Shown: in pieces, positions 1-9,289 of the stretch | Numbering within the stretch: position 1 is the first letter of the stretch | Layout of the letters: each line of letters begins with the position of its first letter | NCBI GenBank assembly: GCA_004561545.1 | Contig: SFVK01000005.1 | Span: 1-64,000, forward strand | Length of the DNA stretch: 64,000 nucleotides | Source of the DNA: a bacterium | GTDB taxonomy: Bacteria > Bacillota > Clostridia > Oscillospirales > Ruminococcaceae | Direction: 5' to 3' | The notes under the pieces: model-generated | The model's database searches: none | Told to the model about the DNA's origin: nothing | What the model saw: the letters and a program-made list of their open reading frames with translations, nothing else | Translations under genes and position numbers: made by a program

Positions 1-312
1 TCCAGATAGGACTGCCAGATGTGTCTCGTCAGGAGCTTCTGCCCTTTCTCATTTGCTCCACATTTCGCTTTGTAAGGGCAGTCCCGGCAATTCTTTGGCA
101 TGCTGCGGTAACTGCGCTTTCCGTCCTTGTCGGTGGTGGTATGTCTGAGTTCTTCTCCCTGCGGGCAGAGGTAAACATCCTTCTCAGGGATATAGGTGTA
201 GTCCCAGGGACGGTAGGCGTCCTTTGCACCCTTGTATCGGGTATAAGGCAGAACGGGAACAATCCCGTCATCGATGGTTCTTTTGGCAATCCAGGGGGTC
301 TTGTAGCCTGCA
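1..312 (-). pseudogene. IS1182-family transposase, C-terminal-side fragment
   Basis: Read on the minus strand there is a stop-free frame of about 104 codons without a start. It contains AGYKTPWIAK, DDGIVPVLPYTRYKG, a DVYLCPQGEELR segment, a CRDCPYKAKCGA cysteine cluster and TRHIWQSYL. This order (catalytic-domain D followed by a cysteine-rich insertion) is what IS1182/DDE transposases show after the second catalytic Asp. The frame runs off the left edge. Its 5' part is absent: upstream of about position 305-312 the same strand codes for an unrelated surface protein in another frame, so the element is truncated at a junction. It is not functional as seen here. Confidence 0.8.
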
Positions 313-702
313 TGGAGATCATATAGGTGCCCGAATCGTTCGTGCTCTTGGTGTAAATATCAACTCCATCGCCGGTGAAGGTGAACGTAACCACACCGCC
401 GCTTGTACTGGACGGGGCGTTTTCGCTCATGGCATTGGTAGCATAGGCCGGGTCGTAGCCGTAGTTGTTAATCTTCTTTACATCGTTCTGGTCTGCAACT
501 TCGGTCGCCTGGGTACCGGTACCCTTGGAACCGTCGGTAAAGCCGTTCAGTTTGGCAAAGTCTTCCTCATAGTAGACGGTGGTGGCGGGGTAGATGGCTA
601 CGGTAAAGCTTTGTGTTTCTTCTGTGTTGTAGGTCACGTCCACACGGATGGTATCTAGACCTTTCACAACTTTGTTCGGAGTATATTCAGCGTCAGATTG
701 CA
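306..702 (-). pseudogene. Fragment of a cell-surface protein
   Basis: The open minus-strand frame codes for an extracellular-looking, Thr/Asp/Tyr-rich, beta-type sequence: RVDVTYNTEE, TTVYYEEDFAKLNGF, YGYDPAYA, VTFTFTGDGVDIYTK, DSGTYMIS. There is no signal peptide, no anchor and no credible start. The apparent ATG at 703 lies inside the upstream peptide gene in another frame and has no ribosome binding site. Downstream the frame runs into the transposase fragment. It looks like one repeat domain of a large secreted protein, of the kind found in gut Clostridia, moved here by rearrangement. The exact family is not certain. Confidence 0.6.
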
Positions 703-768
703 TCCTGCAATATGCTGTGCCAATTCAAAGCTCTCAAAATAAAGTTCCGGTTTTACATAGGGTTTCAT
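664..768 (-). CDS. 34-residue peptide, possible modified-peptide precursor (3' end probably replaced)
   Basis: ATG at 768 is preceded by AAAGGAGG with a 9-base spacing, the best ribosome binding site of this cluster. The peptide starts MKPYVKPELYFESFELAQ, continues HIAGCN, and then has ten residues before a TGA. The N-terminal part is acidic and hydrophobic, like a leader, and ends before a single Cys. It is the last gene of an operon that begins with a PqqD/RRE protein (the recognition domain of RiPP maturases), so a precursor role is possible but is inference. The last residues coincide with the border to the surface-protein fragment, so the original C-terminus (core) may have been lost. 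No maturase is present in the window. Confidence 0.55.
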   Translation of the reverse strand: MKPYVKPELYFESFELAQHIAGCNLTLNILRTKL

Positions 769-789
769 TTCCAGAATTCCTCCTTTATG

Positions 790-1524
790 TCAGGCGGCCG
801 GGTCTGACTGGATGCAGACCACATCTGCCTGGCCCAAATAACAATCATCGGCCTGTATGGTTACGCTGCTTCCTGCTGTAATACAATCAACAGCGTAATT
901 GTATGTCACACCGCCAAAATATGCCCCGTCAAACAGGCAATGGCAGCCGACTGCCAAATTGGTCAGATCCGTGCTCCCCGTATTGGTCAGGGTCACGGTG
1001 GTTTCCTGCACATCCACGGCAATGGTATCGGCCATCACCGGCGCGGCGTCCCCATAGACGGCGCTGCAGGTCACGGTATCGCACAAAACGGTCATATCCG
1101 GGTAAGCGGCATTGTCCACGGCGAAGGCCAGCACGGTCTGCCCGGCCGGAACGTTGGTGATCACAAAATTCAGCCCGGTGCCGTCCAGCAGCGTCGCGGT
1201 GAGCTCCGCCCGCTCCACAAACCGGTCCGAGAGATTGGTCACCTGCAGGGCGGCGATGTCGTCGCCCATCTCGCCGTCACAGTCGGGGTTGATGCCGCTG
1301 TACTGGAACAGGGAGTCTACCTGCAGATTGCCGTCCTCCACAACGTAAGGCCAGGACAGCCCGGGGTTGGGCGTGGGCGTGGGTTCCGGCGTTGCAGCCG
1401 GGGCGGACTGTGCCACCGACGCGCCGGACTGCCCGGACGCGGCCGACCCGCAGCCCGCCAGCACAGCCGCCGCCAGGACGACGGCCAGCAGTGGGAAAAA
1501 TCGTCGTTGTCTTTTGCGTGTCAT
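790..1524 (-). CDS. Putative lipoprotein of unknown function
   Basis: This 244-residue protein has an Arg-rich start, a hydrophobic helix and a lipobox ending LAGC at about residues 22-25, then a Ser/Ala/Pro/Thr linker with a TPEPTPTPNP segment. It should be exported and lipid-anchored. The rest (about residues 55-244) is beta-rich, with two related halves that look like a FxxAM/immunoglobulin-type fold (VTNLSDRFVERAELTATLL; VTLTNTGSTDLTNLAVGC) and several Cys. The start overlaps the stop of the PqqD-like gene by four bases (ATGA), so translation is coupled. The peptide gene follows 21 bases downstream. No family was recognised. Function unknown; the context suggests work with the peptide or its export. 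Confidence 0.75.
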   Translation of the reverse strand: MTRKRQRRFFPLLAVVLAAAVLAGCGSAASGQSGASVAQSAPAATPEPTPTPNPGLSWPYVVEDGNLQVDSLFQYSGINPDCDGEMGDDIAALQVTNLSDRFVERAELTATLLDGTGLNFVITNVPAGQTVLAFAVDNAAYPDMTVLCDTVTCSAVYGDAAPVMADTIAVDVQETTVTLTNTGSTDLTNLAVGCHCLFDGAYFGGVTYNYAVDCITAGSSVTIQADDCYLGQADVVCIQSDPAA

Positions 1525-1796
1525 TGGGGAACCTCCTCCAGCAAATCAACCTTGCGCAGCTGATCCAGAAATTCCTTCACATCTGACGCGGCCGTTTCGG
1601 GGGATACCTCATACTCGGCGACAAGCGCCTCGGTGAGCGCGGACTCCTCACAGCCCTGCTGCAGGCGGTTCCACAGCAAAAGGCCGCTCTCGCTCAGGGT
1701 AATCATGCCGTGTACCTTGCCGGCGGTTTCCCCGGTGGGAACCAGAATGTGCTCCCCGGCAATTTCGCGCAGAATCAGATCCTTGGATACTTTCAG
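1521..1796 (-). CDS. PqqD-like protein (RiPP recognition element)
   Basis: The PqqD/RRE fold is visible: LKVSKDLILREIAGEHILV (beta strands), GKVHGMITLSESGLLLWNRL, then a helical half with EYEVSPETAASDVKEFLDQL. PqqD domains bind the leader of ribosomally made peptides and bring it to the maturase. ATG codons further upstream in this frame lie in or before the -10 box of the nearer promoter, so they cannot serve that transcript. CTG at 1796, six bases after GGAGG, gives 91 residues, the usual size for stand-alone PqqD proteins. The CTG start is inference. The gene overlaps the lipoprotein gene. Tandem promoters lie upstream. Confidence 0.75.
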   Translation of the reverse strand: MKVSKDLILREIAGEHILVPTGETAGKVHGMITLSESGLLLWNRLQQGCEESALTEALVAEYEVSPETAASDVKEFLDQLRKVDLLEEVPQ

Positions 1797-1881
1797 CGTT
1801 TTCCTCCACCCCCGTTCTGTTTCGGACAAGCATTCCTGCAAATGGGCATAGGTACACTTATCCCAATATTTATTCTTCTTT

Positions 1882-1910
1882 ATCATACCCTGTGGTTCGC
1901 CGTTTGTCAA
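1882..1910 (-). promoter_or_regulatory. Sigma-A promoter of the PqqD-like operon
   Basis: TTGACA (1905-1910), 17-base spacer, TATGAT (1882-1887) on the minus strand: near-consensus. It fixes the translational start of the PqqD-like gene downstream of about 1875. Confidence 0.8.
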
Positions 1911-1974
1911 TCGCATTTTCCGGTTTTGGGCGGAATTTTTGGCATTTCTTTCTTTTTTTAGATTTACGGTTCGT

Positions 1975-2004
1975 ATTATACACAAATAAAACTCTCTTTG
2001 TAAA
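1975..2004 (-). promoter_or_regulatory. Second, upstream promoter of the PqqD-like operon
   Basis: TTTACA (1999-2004), 18-base spacer and TATAAT (1975-1980) on the minus strand, about 95 bases upstream of the first promoter. Confidence 0.55.
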
Positions 2005-2087
2005 ATTCAGTGTGGTGTGCCGGGGGGCGTTTGCGACAAAACTTTGTAAAATGTTCAAAAAATTGTCAACCTTTCCTTGTCCAGCCA

Positions 2088-2116
2088 TTGACAAGCCCCC
2101 CTGGCCATGGTATACT
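2088..2116 (+). promoter_or_regulatory. Strong sigma-A promoter of the leader RNA/polyamine operon
   Basis: TTGACA (2088-2093), 17-base spacer, TATACT (2111-2116). Transcription should begin near 2123 and run about 370 bases before the first start codon. Confidence 0.85.
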
Positions 2117-2121
2117 CGCCT

Positions 2122-2466
2122 TACTTTTGGAGAGCGCGGAAACGGGTCTTTTCAAAGCAATTCCCCGGACCACTCCGTCAGGGAGTCAAGGCCATACGGA
2201 CAGCCGGGTCCACTGCCGAGGCGGCGATGAGCCGCATTATTGATTGAGTTAAAAGCTCACATTTTATAAGTTGGTTACTTCATAACCGAAATGCGCTGTG
2301 CGCAGACTTGTGAAACGGTCAATAAGAGTAGTAAAAGTGGTATTGCTGTATAGACTCTGTCAATCCGTAGGAACTCTCCTGTCAGCCCGGGGCCCTGGGT
2401 CCGCCGGGGTGTTTTCCGGGAATTTTTCACGCAAGCTGTGTATTGCCGCACAGCTTGCGTTTTTTG
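2122..2466 (+). ncRNA. Structured leader RNA upstream of the polyamine genes (class not recognised)
   Basis: Between a near-consensus promoter and a strong intrinsic terminator lies about 345 bases without a credible ORF. GGAGAG near 2130 can pair with CTCTCC near 2374, which would close a long multi-branched element. Inner hairpins are visible, for example GCGGC/GCCGC at about 2221-2235 and CCGGGG/CCCCGG-type pairs at about 2378-2409. It does not match the conserved cores I know for lysine, SAM, M-box, ykkC, yybP, cobalamin, T-box, 6S, tmRNA, SRP or RNase P RNA. It may be a cis-acting attenuator for the polyamine operon or a free small RNA. Both are inference. Confidence 0.5.
2429..2466 (+). 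terminator. Intrinsic terminator (attenuator) before the polyamine operon
   Basis: A 12-bp perfect stem, ACGCAAGCTGTG with its complement, closed by an 8-base loop and followed by TTTTTT. It ends 22-30 bases before the first coding start, so it must be read through for operon expression. Confidence 0.85.
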
Positions 2467-2497
2467 TTTTGGAGCAACCCGGTGAGGAGTGAATGCG

Positions 2498-3658
2498 TTG
2501 GCAAACAATCGTTCCCGGCTGGACCAGAACCGGGCGCCCATCTATGAGGCGCTGGAGCAGTTCCGCCGGATGCGGGTGGTGCCCTTTGACGTGCCGGGCC
2601 ACAAGCGCGGGCGGGGCAACCCCGAGCTGGCCGCCTTTCTGGGGCAGCAGTGCGTGGGGGTGGACGTGAACAGCATGAAGCCGCTGGACAATCTGTGCCA
2701 TCCGGTCTCGGTGATCCGGGAGGCGGAGGATCTGGCGGCGGACGCCTTCGGCGCGGCCCACGCCTTTCTGATGGTGGGCGGCACCACCAGCAGCGTGCAG
2801 AGCATGGTGCTGGCGGCCTGCAAGCGGGGGGACGAGATCATTCTGCCCCGCAACGTCCACCGCAGCGTCATCAACGCGCTGGTGCTCTGCGGCGCTGTGC
2901 CCGTCTATGTGAACCCCGAGACCGACGCCCGGCTGGGCATCGGGCTGGAGACGTACAGTCCCTACCAGAACGCCGACCTGACCGACTTTGACATCTTTGA
3001 CAGCGGCGACCTGGAACTCTGCTTTGGCAGCGCCGAAAGCGCCCTCAACGACATTGAATCCCGGGCGGCGGAAATCCTGCGGGACAACAAGCTGCCGCTG
3101 CTGCTGGGGGGCGAGCATCTGGTCACGCTGGGTGCGGTGCGGGCGGTGCTGCGCCGCTTTCCCGACCTGCACATCGTCCATTTTGACGCCCACGCCGACC
3201 TGCGGCAGCATTATCTGGGGGCACAGTTGAGCCACGCCTGCGTGCTGCGCCGCTGCCACGATCTTTTGGGGGACGGGCGGATCCACCAGTTCTGCATCCG
3301 CAGCGGCGAGCGGGAGGAGTTTGCCTTTGCCGCCGCCCACACCGATCTGCACCCCTTTGACTTTGACGGCCTGCCCGCGCTGGCGCACTGGCTGCGTCAA
3401 ACCGCCGTGCCGGTGTATCTTACCATCGACCTGGACTGCCTGGACCCCGGGGTGTTCCCCGGCACCGGAACGCCGGAGGCCGGGGGCGTGAGCTTTGTCC
3501 AGCTGCTGGACGCCATCCGGCAGGTCTGCACCGCCCGGGTGGTGGGGGCCGACGTCAACGAGCTGGCCCCCATGCTGGACCCGTCCGGCGCATCCACCGC
3601 CACCGCCTGCAAGGTGGTGCGGGAACTGCTTCTGGCTTTGTGTACCCATCATTCATGA
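2498..3658 (+). CDS. Chimera: N-terminal part of Orn/Lys/Arg decarboxylase fused to agmatinase
   Basis: About residues 1-150 are the start of an aminotransferase-fold Orn/Lys/Arg decarboxylase (PFDVPGHKRGRGNPEL, NSMKPLDNLCHP, MVGGTTSSVQSM, LPRNVHRSVINAL). The frame then switches at RLGIGLE to agmatinase (TYSPYQ, GGEHLVTLG, HFDAHADLR, TIDLDCLDP), with the manganese His/Asp ligands present. The PLP-binding lysine half of the decarboxylase and the first ~50 residues of agmatinase are missing, as is anything that lay between (a spermidine synthase gene often does). The hydrolase core might still fold; the decarboxylase cannot work. TTG at 2498, 8 bases after GAGGAG, is the likelier start; GTG at 2489 is in frame too. 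RBS for the next gene overlaps its stop. Confidence 0.85.
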   Translation: MANNRSRLDQNRAPIYEALEQFRRMRVVPFDVPGHKRGRGNPELAAFLGQQCVGVDVNSMKPLDNLCHPVSVIREAEDLAADAFGAAHAFLMVGGTTSSVQSMVLAACKRGDEIILPRNVHRSVINALVLCGAVPVYVNPETDARLGIGLETYSPYQNADLTDFDIFDSGDLELCFGSAESALNDIESRAAEILRDNKLPLLLGGEHLVTLGAVRAVLRRFPDLHIVHFDAHADLRQHYLGAQLSHACVLRRCHDLLGDGRIHQFCIRSGEREEFAFAAAHTDLHPFDFDGLPALAHWLRQTAVPVYLTIDLDCLDPGVFPGTGTPEAGGVSFVQLLDAIRQVCTARVVGADVNELAPMLDPSGASTATACKVVRELLLALCTHHS

Positions 3659-3671
3659 GGAGGAATTGATT

Positions 3672-4930
<1,259 letters not shown>

Positions 4931-4934
<4 letters not shown>

Positions 4935-6133
4935 AGGCCGAGCGTCGCCCGCCCTTTGCCGCCCTGGGCGGGCAGGACCCGGCCCGGCTGTTTGCCGCCC
5001 TGCCCACCCCCTGCTATCTGCTGGACGAAGGGGCGCTGCGCCGCAACGGCGAACTTCTGGCCGGGGTGGCAGAGCGCACCGGATGCAGGATTCTGCTGGC
5101 CCAGAAGGCGTTCTCCAACTATGACTGCTATCCCCTGCTCGCCCGGTACCTGGCGGGCGCCGAGGCCAGCGGCCTGTATGAGGCCCGCCTGGGCGCAGAG
5201 GAAATGCCCGGAAAAGAGGTCCATGTGTTCTGCGCCGCCTACCGGGACGACGAATTTGGCAAACTGCTGCAATATGCCGACCATATTGTGTTCAATTCGC
5301 TGAACCAACTGGCGAAATTTGGCCCGGCAGCCAAAGCGGCGGGCAGGCAGGTGGGGCTTCGGGTGAACCCCGAATGCTCCACCCAGCAGGGCCACGAGCT
5401 CTACGACCCCTGCGCCCCCGGCAGCCGCCTGGGGGTGACCCGCGCCCAGTGGGACGCCGCCATGACCCCCGGCCTGCTGGCGCTGCTGGACGGGCTGCAC
5501 TTTCACACCCTCTGCGAGCAGGACGCCGACGCGCTGGAGCGCACGCTGGCGGCGGTGGAGGCCCGGTTTGGGGAGGTTCTGCCCCGGATGCGGTGGCTCA
5601 ACATGGGCGGTGGGCACCACATCACCCGCCCCGGCTACGACCTGCCCCGGCTGGAACGGTGCCTGACCGGGGCGCGGGACCGGTGGGGGGTGCAGGTCTA
5701 TCTGGAGCCGGGGGAGGCGGTGGCCCTCAATGCGGGGTTTCTGCTGACCCGGGTGCTGGACGTGGGGCGCAACGGGGACACCGCCTTTGCCATTGTGGAC
5801 GCCAGCGCCGCCTGCCATATGCCCGACGTGCTGGAAATGCCCTACCGACCCCCGCTGTGGGGGGACGACGGCGCCGCCCCCTGCCCCGTGCGGCTGGGCG
5901 GGCCGACCTGCCTTGCGGGGGATGTGGTGGGGGATTACCGCTTTGCGTCGCCGCCCCGGGTGGGGGACCTGCTCTGCTTTGGCGACATGGCCATCTACAC
6001 CACCTGCAAAAACAACACCTTCAACGGTATGCCGCTGCCCGCCCTCTGGCTGCGCCGCGACGGCGGCGCGCTGGTCCCTTTGCGCAGCTTCGGCTATGAC
6101 GATTTCAAAGCCCGCCTGGGCAGCGCCCGGTGA
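4931..6133 (+). CDS. nspC: Carboxynorspermidine decarboxylase
   Basis: This 400-residue fold-III PLP decarboxylase (alanine racemase/DAP decarboxylase superfamily) has TPCYLLDE at the start of the barrel, the PLP lysine in LLAQKAFS at about residue 57, HFHTLCEQ, the phosphate loop NMGGGHH and, from the partner subunit, a YLEPGEAVAL segment. It removes CO2 from carboxyspermidine/carboxynorspermidine to give the triamine. It overlaps the dehydrogenase gene by four bases and is the last gene before a bidirectional terminator. Full length for the family. Confidence 0.88.
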
Positions 6134-6191
6134 GCGCGCCTGGATCTGGTCGCGGCCTTCGCAGCGCCGCCCCGCATTCCTGACAGTTCAA

Positions 6192-6236
6192 CAAAACCCC
6201 CGCCCGCAGCAGCACGCTGCGGGCGGGGGGGTTTTT
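6192..6236. terminator. Bidirectional terminator between nspC and the dipeptidase gene
   Basis: A 14-bp GC stem (CCCCCGCCCGCAGC and its complement) with a 5-base loop, flanked by AAAA on the left and TTTTT on the right, between convergent genes. Confidence 0.85.
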
Positions 6237-7707
6237 ATGCGTCGGAGCGGGAGAAGGCGTTTTTCATGCCGTTGCTCAGCTCGTCCAGAACCAGCTTGAG
6301 GGTCTCGGCCCCGGCCTGCTCTGCCATGGCGGCGATCTCGTCGTTGGCCTGATGGCGCAGGGCCAGCCGGGCGGCATCGTCCGGCGCGGCGGCCAGCAGG
6401 GCGTCATAGCGGTTGAGCAGGGCGTGGCCCCTTGCGGCCACCCGTTCCTGATAGTGCTCGATGTGGAACTGGGATTTTTTGTAGGAGGCATCCGCCATGG
6501 CAGCAATGAGGCGGCTGCACCAGTAGTAATTGCCGGTGGAAACCGCGCCGGTGGTGTTGGCCAGATAGTCCGGCGTGTGGGTCACGGCGGCGTACATGGG
6601 CACCGACACGCTGAAGGCGTTGGACGCGAAGGAGAGCCACTCCACCGTATCGCGGCCGGGGCGCATCTGGATGATGGCCAGAAAATCGTTGCGGTTGATG
6701 CCGATGGTCCGGTATTTGCCCCGCTGGCTGCCGTCACCGTAGGCGCCGTAGGGGTCGTAGGGCGTGCCCTGATAGTGGGAGGACAAAACGTATTTCACGT
6801 CCTCCACCGTGATCTTGCGCTCGGGCACCATGCACCAGGGCAGATCGTCGGATTCGGGGGTGCAGTCCGCCTGGGGGCCGTCCCACCGCCGGGTGTGGGG
6901 GTTGAGGGTGCGCAGCATATACCAGGCGCGGGGGGTGTTGTACACATGGTCCGCATCGTCATGGCTGCCAAAGGCGTCCCGGGGGTTGAGCACCCCGTTC
7001 AGCGACAGATCCAGATGATAATCCTCCATCCACTGTTTCAGGCCGGTGCTGGCCATAAACGCTTTCTGCTCCCCCAGGGCGTCGTCCATGTCAAACCGGT
7101 CGATGCCCAGCTGGTTGGGCATGACCACATAGCAGTCGTCGGGCACCCGGCGGGCCATCCAGTGGTGGCCGCCGATGGTCTCCAGCCACCAGATTTCATC
7201 GCTGTCCTGGAAGGCAATGCCGTTCATCTCATAGGTGCCGTACCGTTCCAGCAGCGCGCCCAGGCGGCGCACCCCCTCCCGGGCGGTGCGGATGTAGGGC
7301 AGGACCAGGCAGACCATGTCCTCCTCGCCGATACCGCCGGGCACTTCGGGCCGGCCGTCTTTGGGGGGAAGATACTCCACCAGCGGGTCGGCGCCCAGCA
7401 CCCGGGGGTTGGAGGTGATGGTCTCGGTGGCGGTCATGGCCACGTTGGCCTCGTTGACGCCGCTGGCCGCCCAGATGCCCTTGCCCGCCACGGCGTTGGG
7501 CACGGCGGTGTAGCGCAGGGGATTTTCCGGCAGGTCCAGTTCCAGGTGGGAGAGCACCGACCGGTAATGCCGGGGCTGCTGCTCCGGCGCGACCGAGACA
7601 AATTTTTTGGGGGTGAAGGAGCCGGAACCGGAATCATCGTTGCGGGCAATCATGGTGGACCCGTCATAGGATGCGTTCTTTCCGACAAGCATTGTGGTGC
7701 AGGGCAC
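6235..7707 (-). CDS. Peptidase C69 family dipeptidase
   Basis: About 490 residues, beginning PCTTMLVGKNASYDGSTMIA with RNDD just after: the N-terminal nucleophile Cys and the conserved block of C69/PepD Ntn-hydrolases. Further family features are the SFTPKKF region and WLETIGGHHW. It should cut dipeptides in the cytoplasm. The ATG at 7716 sits directly against AAAGGAG and is too close to it; GTG at 7707, nine bases after that site, is preferred and puts Cys at position 3 (exposed after processing). It is a single gene, convergent with nspC. Confidence 0.88.
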   Translation of the reverse strand: MPCTTMLVGKNASYDGSTMIARNDDSGSGSFTPKKFVSVAPEQQPRHYRSVLSHLELDLPENPLRYTAVPNAVAGKGIWAASGVNEANVAMTATETITSNPRVLGADPLVEYLPPKDGRPEVPGGIGEEDMVCLVLPYIRTAREGVRRLGALLERYGTYEMNGIAFQDSDEIWWLETIGGHHWMARRVPDDCYVVMPNQLGIDRFDMDDALGEQKAFMASTGLKQWMEDYHLDLSLNGVLNPRDAFGSHDDADHVYNTPRAWYMLRTLNPHTRRWDGPQADCTPESDDLPWCMVPERKITVEDVKYVLSSHYQGTPYDPYGAYGDGSQRGKYRTIGINRNDFLAIIQMRPGRDTVEWLSFASNAFSVSVPMYAAVTHTPDYLANTTGAVSTGNYYWCSRLIAAMADASYKKSQFHIEHYQERVAARGHALLNRYDALLAAAPDDAARLALRHQANDEIAAMAEQAGAETLKLVLDELSNGMKNAFSRSDA

Positions 7708-7830
7708 GGGTAACATCTCCTTTGTTGCATTCCGCTGTAAATTGTAGCACCGGCGGCGCGGAAAGGCAAGAGGGCGGGGACTGGCGGGTTTTCCACATTC
7801 CAGGCCGGTTTTGTGGAAAACTTTGGCGGT

Positions 7831-8598
7831 TCAAAGGTTCATCTGGTGCAATGCGGCCAGGGCGGCGCGCAGCGCGGCGGCGTCGGGCTGGCCGGGGGCG
7901 CTGGACACCCCGGCGGTGGCAAACCCGGCACAGCTGCCAAAGGCCGCGCCGCACACCCGGGTCACGGCGCCCAAAGGGCCCATGGACATGGTGATGAGGG
8001 GGGTGTGGGGCATTGCGGCAGCGGCACCGGCGGTGGCTTGCAGCAGCGCGGCGGCGTCGGCGGCGGTGCGGGGCATGACCGCCAGCTTGGCGATGTCGGC
8101 GCCCAGCTCCCCCATGCGGCACAGGCGGCGGGTCATGGCCCCGGCGTCGGGGGTTTTGTCAAAGTCGTGGCTGCTGAACACCACCGCCATGCCGGCGGCG
8201 TGGGCGGCGTCCCGCAGGGCGCAGGCCGTCTGTTCCCCGGCGGAAAGCTCCACATCCAGCAGGTCCGCCGCGCCGGTGCGGCAGACCGCCCGGCACAGCG
8301 CGGCGTATTGTTCCGCCGTAAGGGGCGCCAGGCCGCCCTCCCGGGCGGTGCGGATGGTGGCCAGCAGCGGTTTGCCGGGACCGATTTGGTCCCGGGTTTT
8401 CAACAGGACGGTGGAAAGGGTCTCCTCCTCCAGCGGGGCGAGGGCGTCCAGGCGGAGCTCCACCAGATCCCCGGTCCGGGCGGCGGCGGGAAGCGGGGCC
8501 AGGTCGCCGGCCATGACCGGAACAATGACCCGGAACTGCCCCGCCGTGACCTGGCAGGGGGGCAGCAGCGTGACGCCGCGCACAGTGATTGCAGACAT
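7831..8598 (-). CDS. aroD: Type I 3-dehydroquinate dehydratase
   Basis: This 255-residue TIM-barrel enzyme removes water from 3-dehydroquinate in the shikimate pathway. Visible are VELRLDAL near the start of the barrel, LATIRTAREGG, DVELSAGEQ, VVFSSHDFDKTP (the catalytic His region), DIAKLAVMPRT with the Schiff-base Lys, and ITMSMGPLGAVTRV near the end. The start MSAITV follows GGGAGGAACCGCA; a frame extending to 9366 is not coding. Shikimate-pathway capacity is kept even though the trp genes in this window are broken. It stands alone, divergent from the dehydrogenase remnant. Confidence 0.9.
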   Translation of the reverse strand: MSAITVRGVTLLPPCQVTAGQFRVIVPVMAGDLAPLPAAARTGDLVELRLDALAPLEEETLSTVLLKTRDQIGPGKPLLATIRTAREGGLAPLTAEQYAALCRAVCRTGAADLLDVELSAGEQTACALRDAAHAAGMAVVFSSHDFDKTPDAGAMTRRLCRMGELGADIAKLAVMPRTAADAAALLQATAGAAAAMPHTPLITMSMGPLGAVTRVCGAAFGSCAGFATAGVSSAPGQPDAAALRAALAALHQMNL

Positions 8599-8832
8599 TG
8601 CGGTTCCTCCCAAAACAACATTTTTTTCATTATACCCACGGCGGGGAGCCAGTGCAAGAGAAACCGCAGCAGAGGGAGGCCGGGGGACGGAAATCTTCCC
8701 TTTTTTGGGGGACCCATGCTGGCAAAAATTGCAAAAGAATCGGCAAGATTGTAAAACTTTTCCGGCAGTGTTTTCAGTATAATGTGGGAAGCATAAAAAC
8801 CCCGTTCGCAAGATACAAGAGGAGAACAAAAC

Positions 8833-9255
8833 ATGAAATACAAGGTGCTTGCCTTGAAGGAAATGGACCCTCTGGGCCACAAAATTCTGGAACAGATTGG
8901 CGCCGAGGTCCTCACCGCGCCGGAGACCGCCAGCGAGGAGGAAATTCTGGATCTGATTGCAAAAAATCAGGTGGACGCGATTTATTCCCGCACCGACAAG
9001 GTGGACCGGGCCATGATGGATACCAGTCCGCGGCTGAAGGTGGTGGCCAAGCAGGGCGTCGGGCTGGACGTGTTTGAGCAGGAGCCGCTGCCCCTGTCCA
9101 GCGAGCTTTTTACCATGGAGAACGTGGTGCTCACCCCCCACACGGCGGCCAGCACCAACCAGAGCGTCAGGAACTGCACCTATCTGGCCTGCCAGGGCAT
9201 GGTGGACGCCCTGCTGGGACACCAGCGCATCTCCAACCAGGCAAACCGGTTCTGA
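8833..9255 (+). pseudogene. 2-hydroxyacid dehydrogenase with the NAD domain deleted
   Basis: The 140-residue product begins as a D-isomer 2-hydroxyacid dehydrogenase (phosphoglycerate-dehydrogenase-like: LKEMDPLGHKILEQIGAEV, AIYSRTDKVDRAMMD, LKVVAKQGVGLD) and ends as one (VFEQEPLPLSSELFTMENV, LTPHTAAST with the catalytic His). About 190 residues are missing between GVGLD and VFEQEP: the whole Rossmann GxGxxG region and the catalytic Arg/Glu. The frame is kept. The join is at GGGCTGGAC, a stretch that both flanks of a normal gene would be expected to share, which suggests slippage or recombination at a short repeat. A TATAAT box at 8778-8783 and AGAGGAG before the ATG are intact, so it is still expressed or recently was. 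Confidence 0.85.
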
Positions 9256-9289
9256 ACCCGGAGTTTTTGAAACGAAAAAGTTAAAATCC

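Noticed and set aside
2122..2466. Leader taken for a lysine, M-box, yybP, ykkC or cobalamin riboswitch, 6S RNA, tmRNA or RNase P RNA
   Set aside because: None of the conserved cores of these classes could be found; only promoter, closing stem and terminator are clear.
3495..3671. Longer N-terminus for the carboxyspermidine dehydrogenase
   Set aside because: The extension overlaps agmatinase in another frame, and GAGGAGG just before 3672 marks the start.
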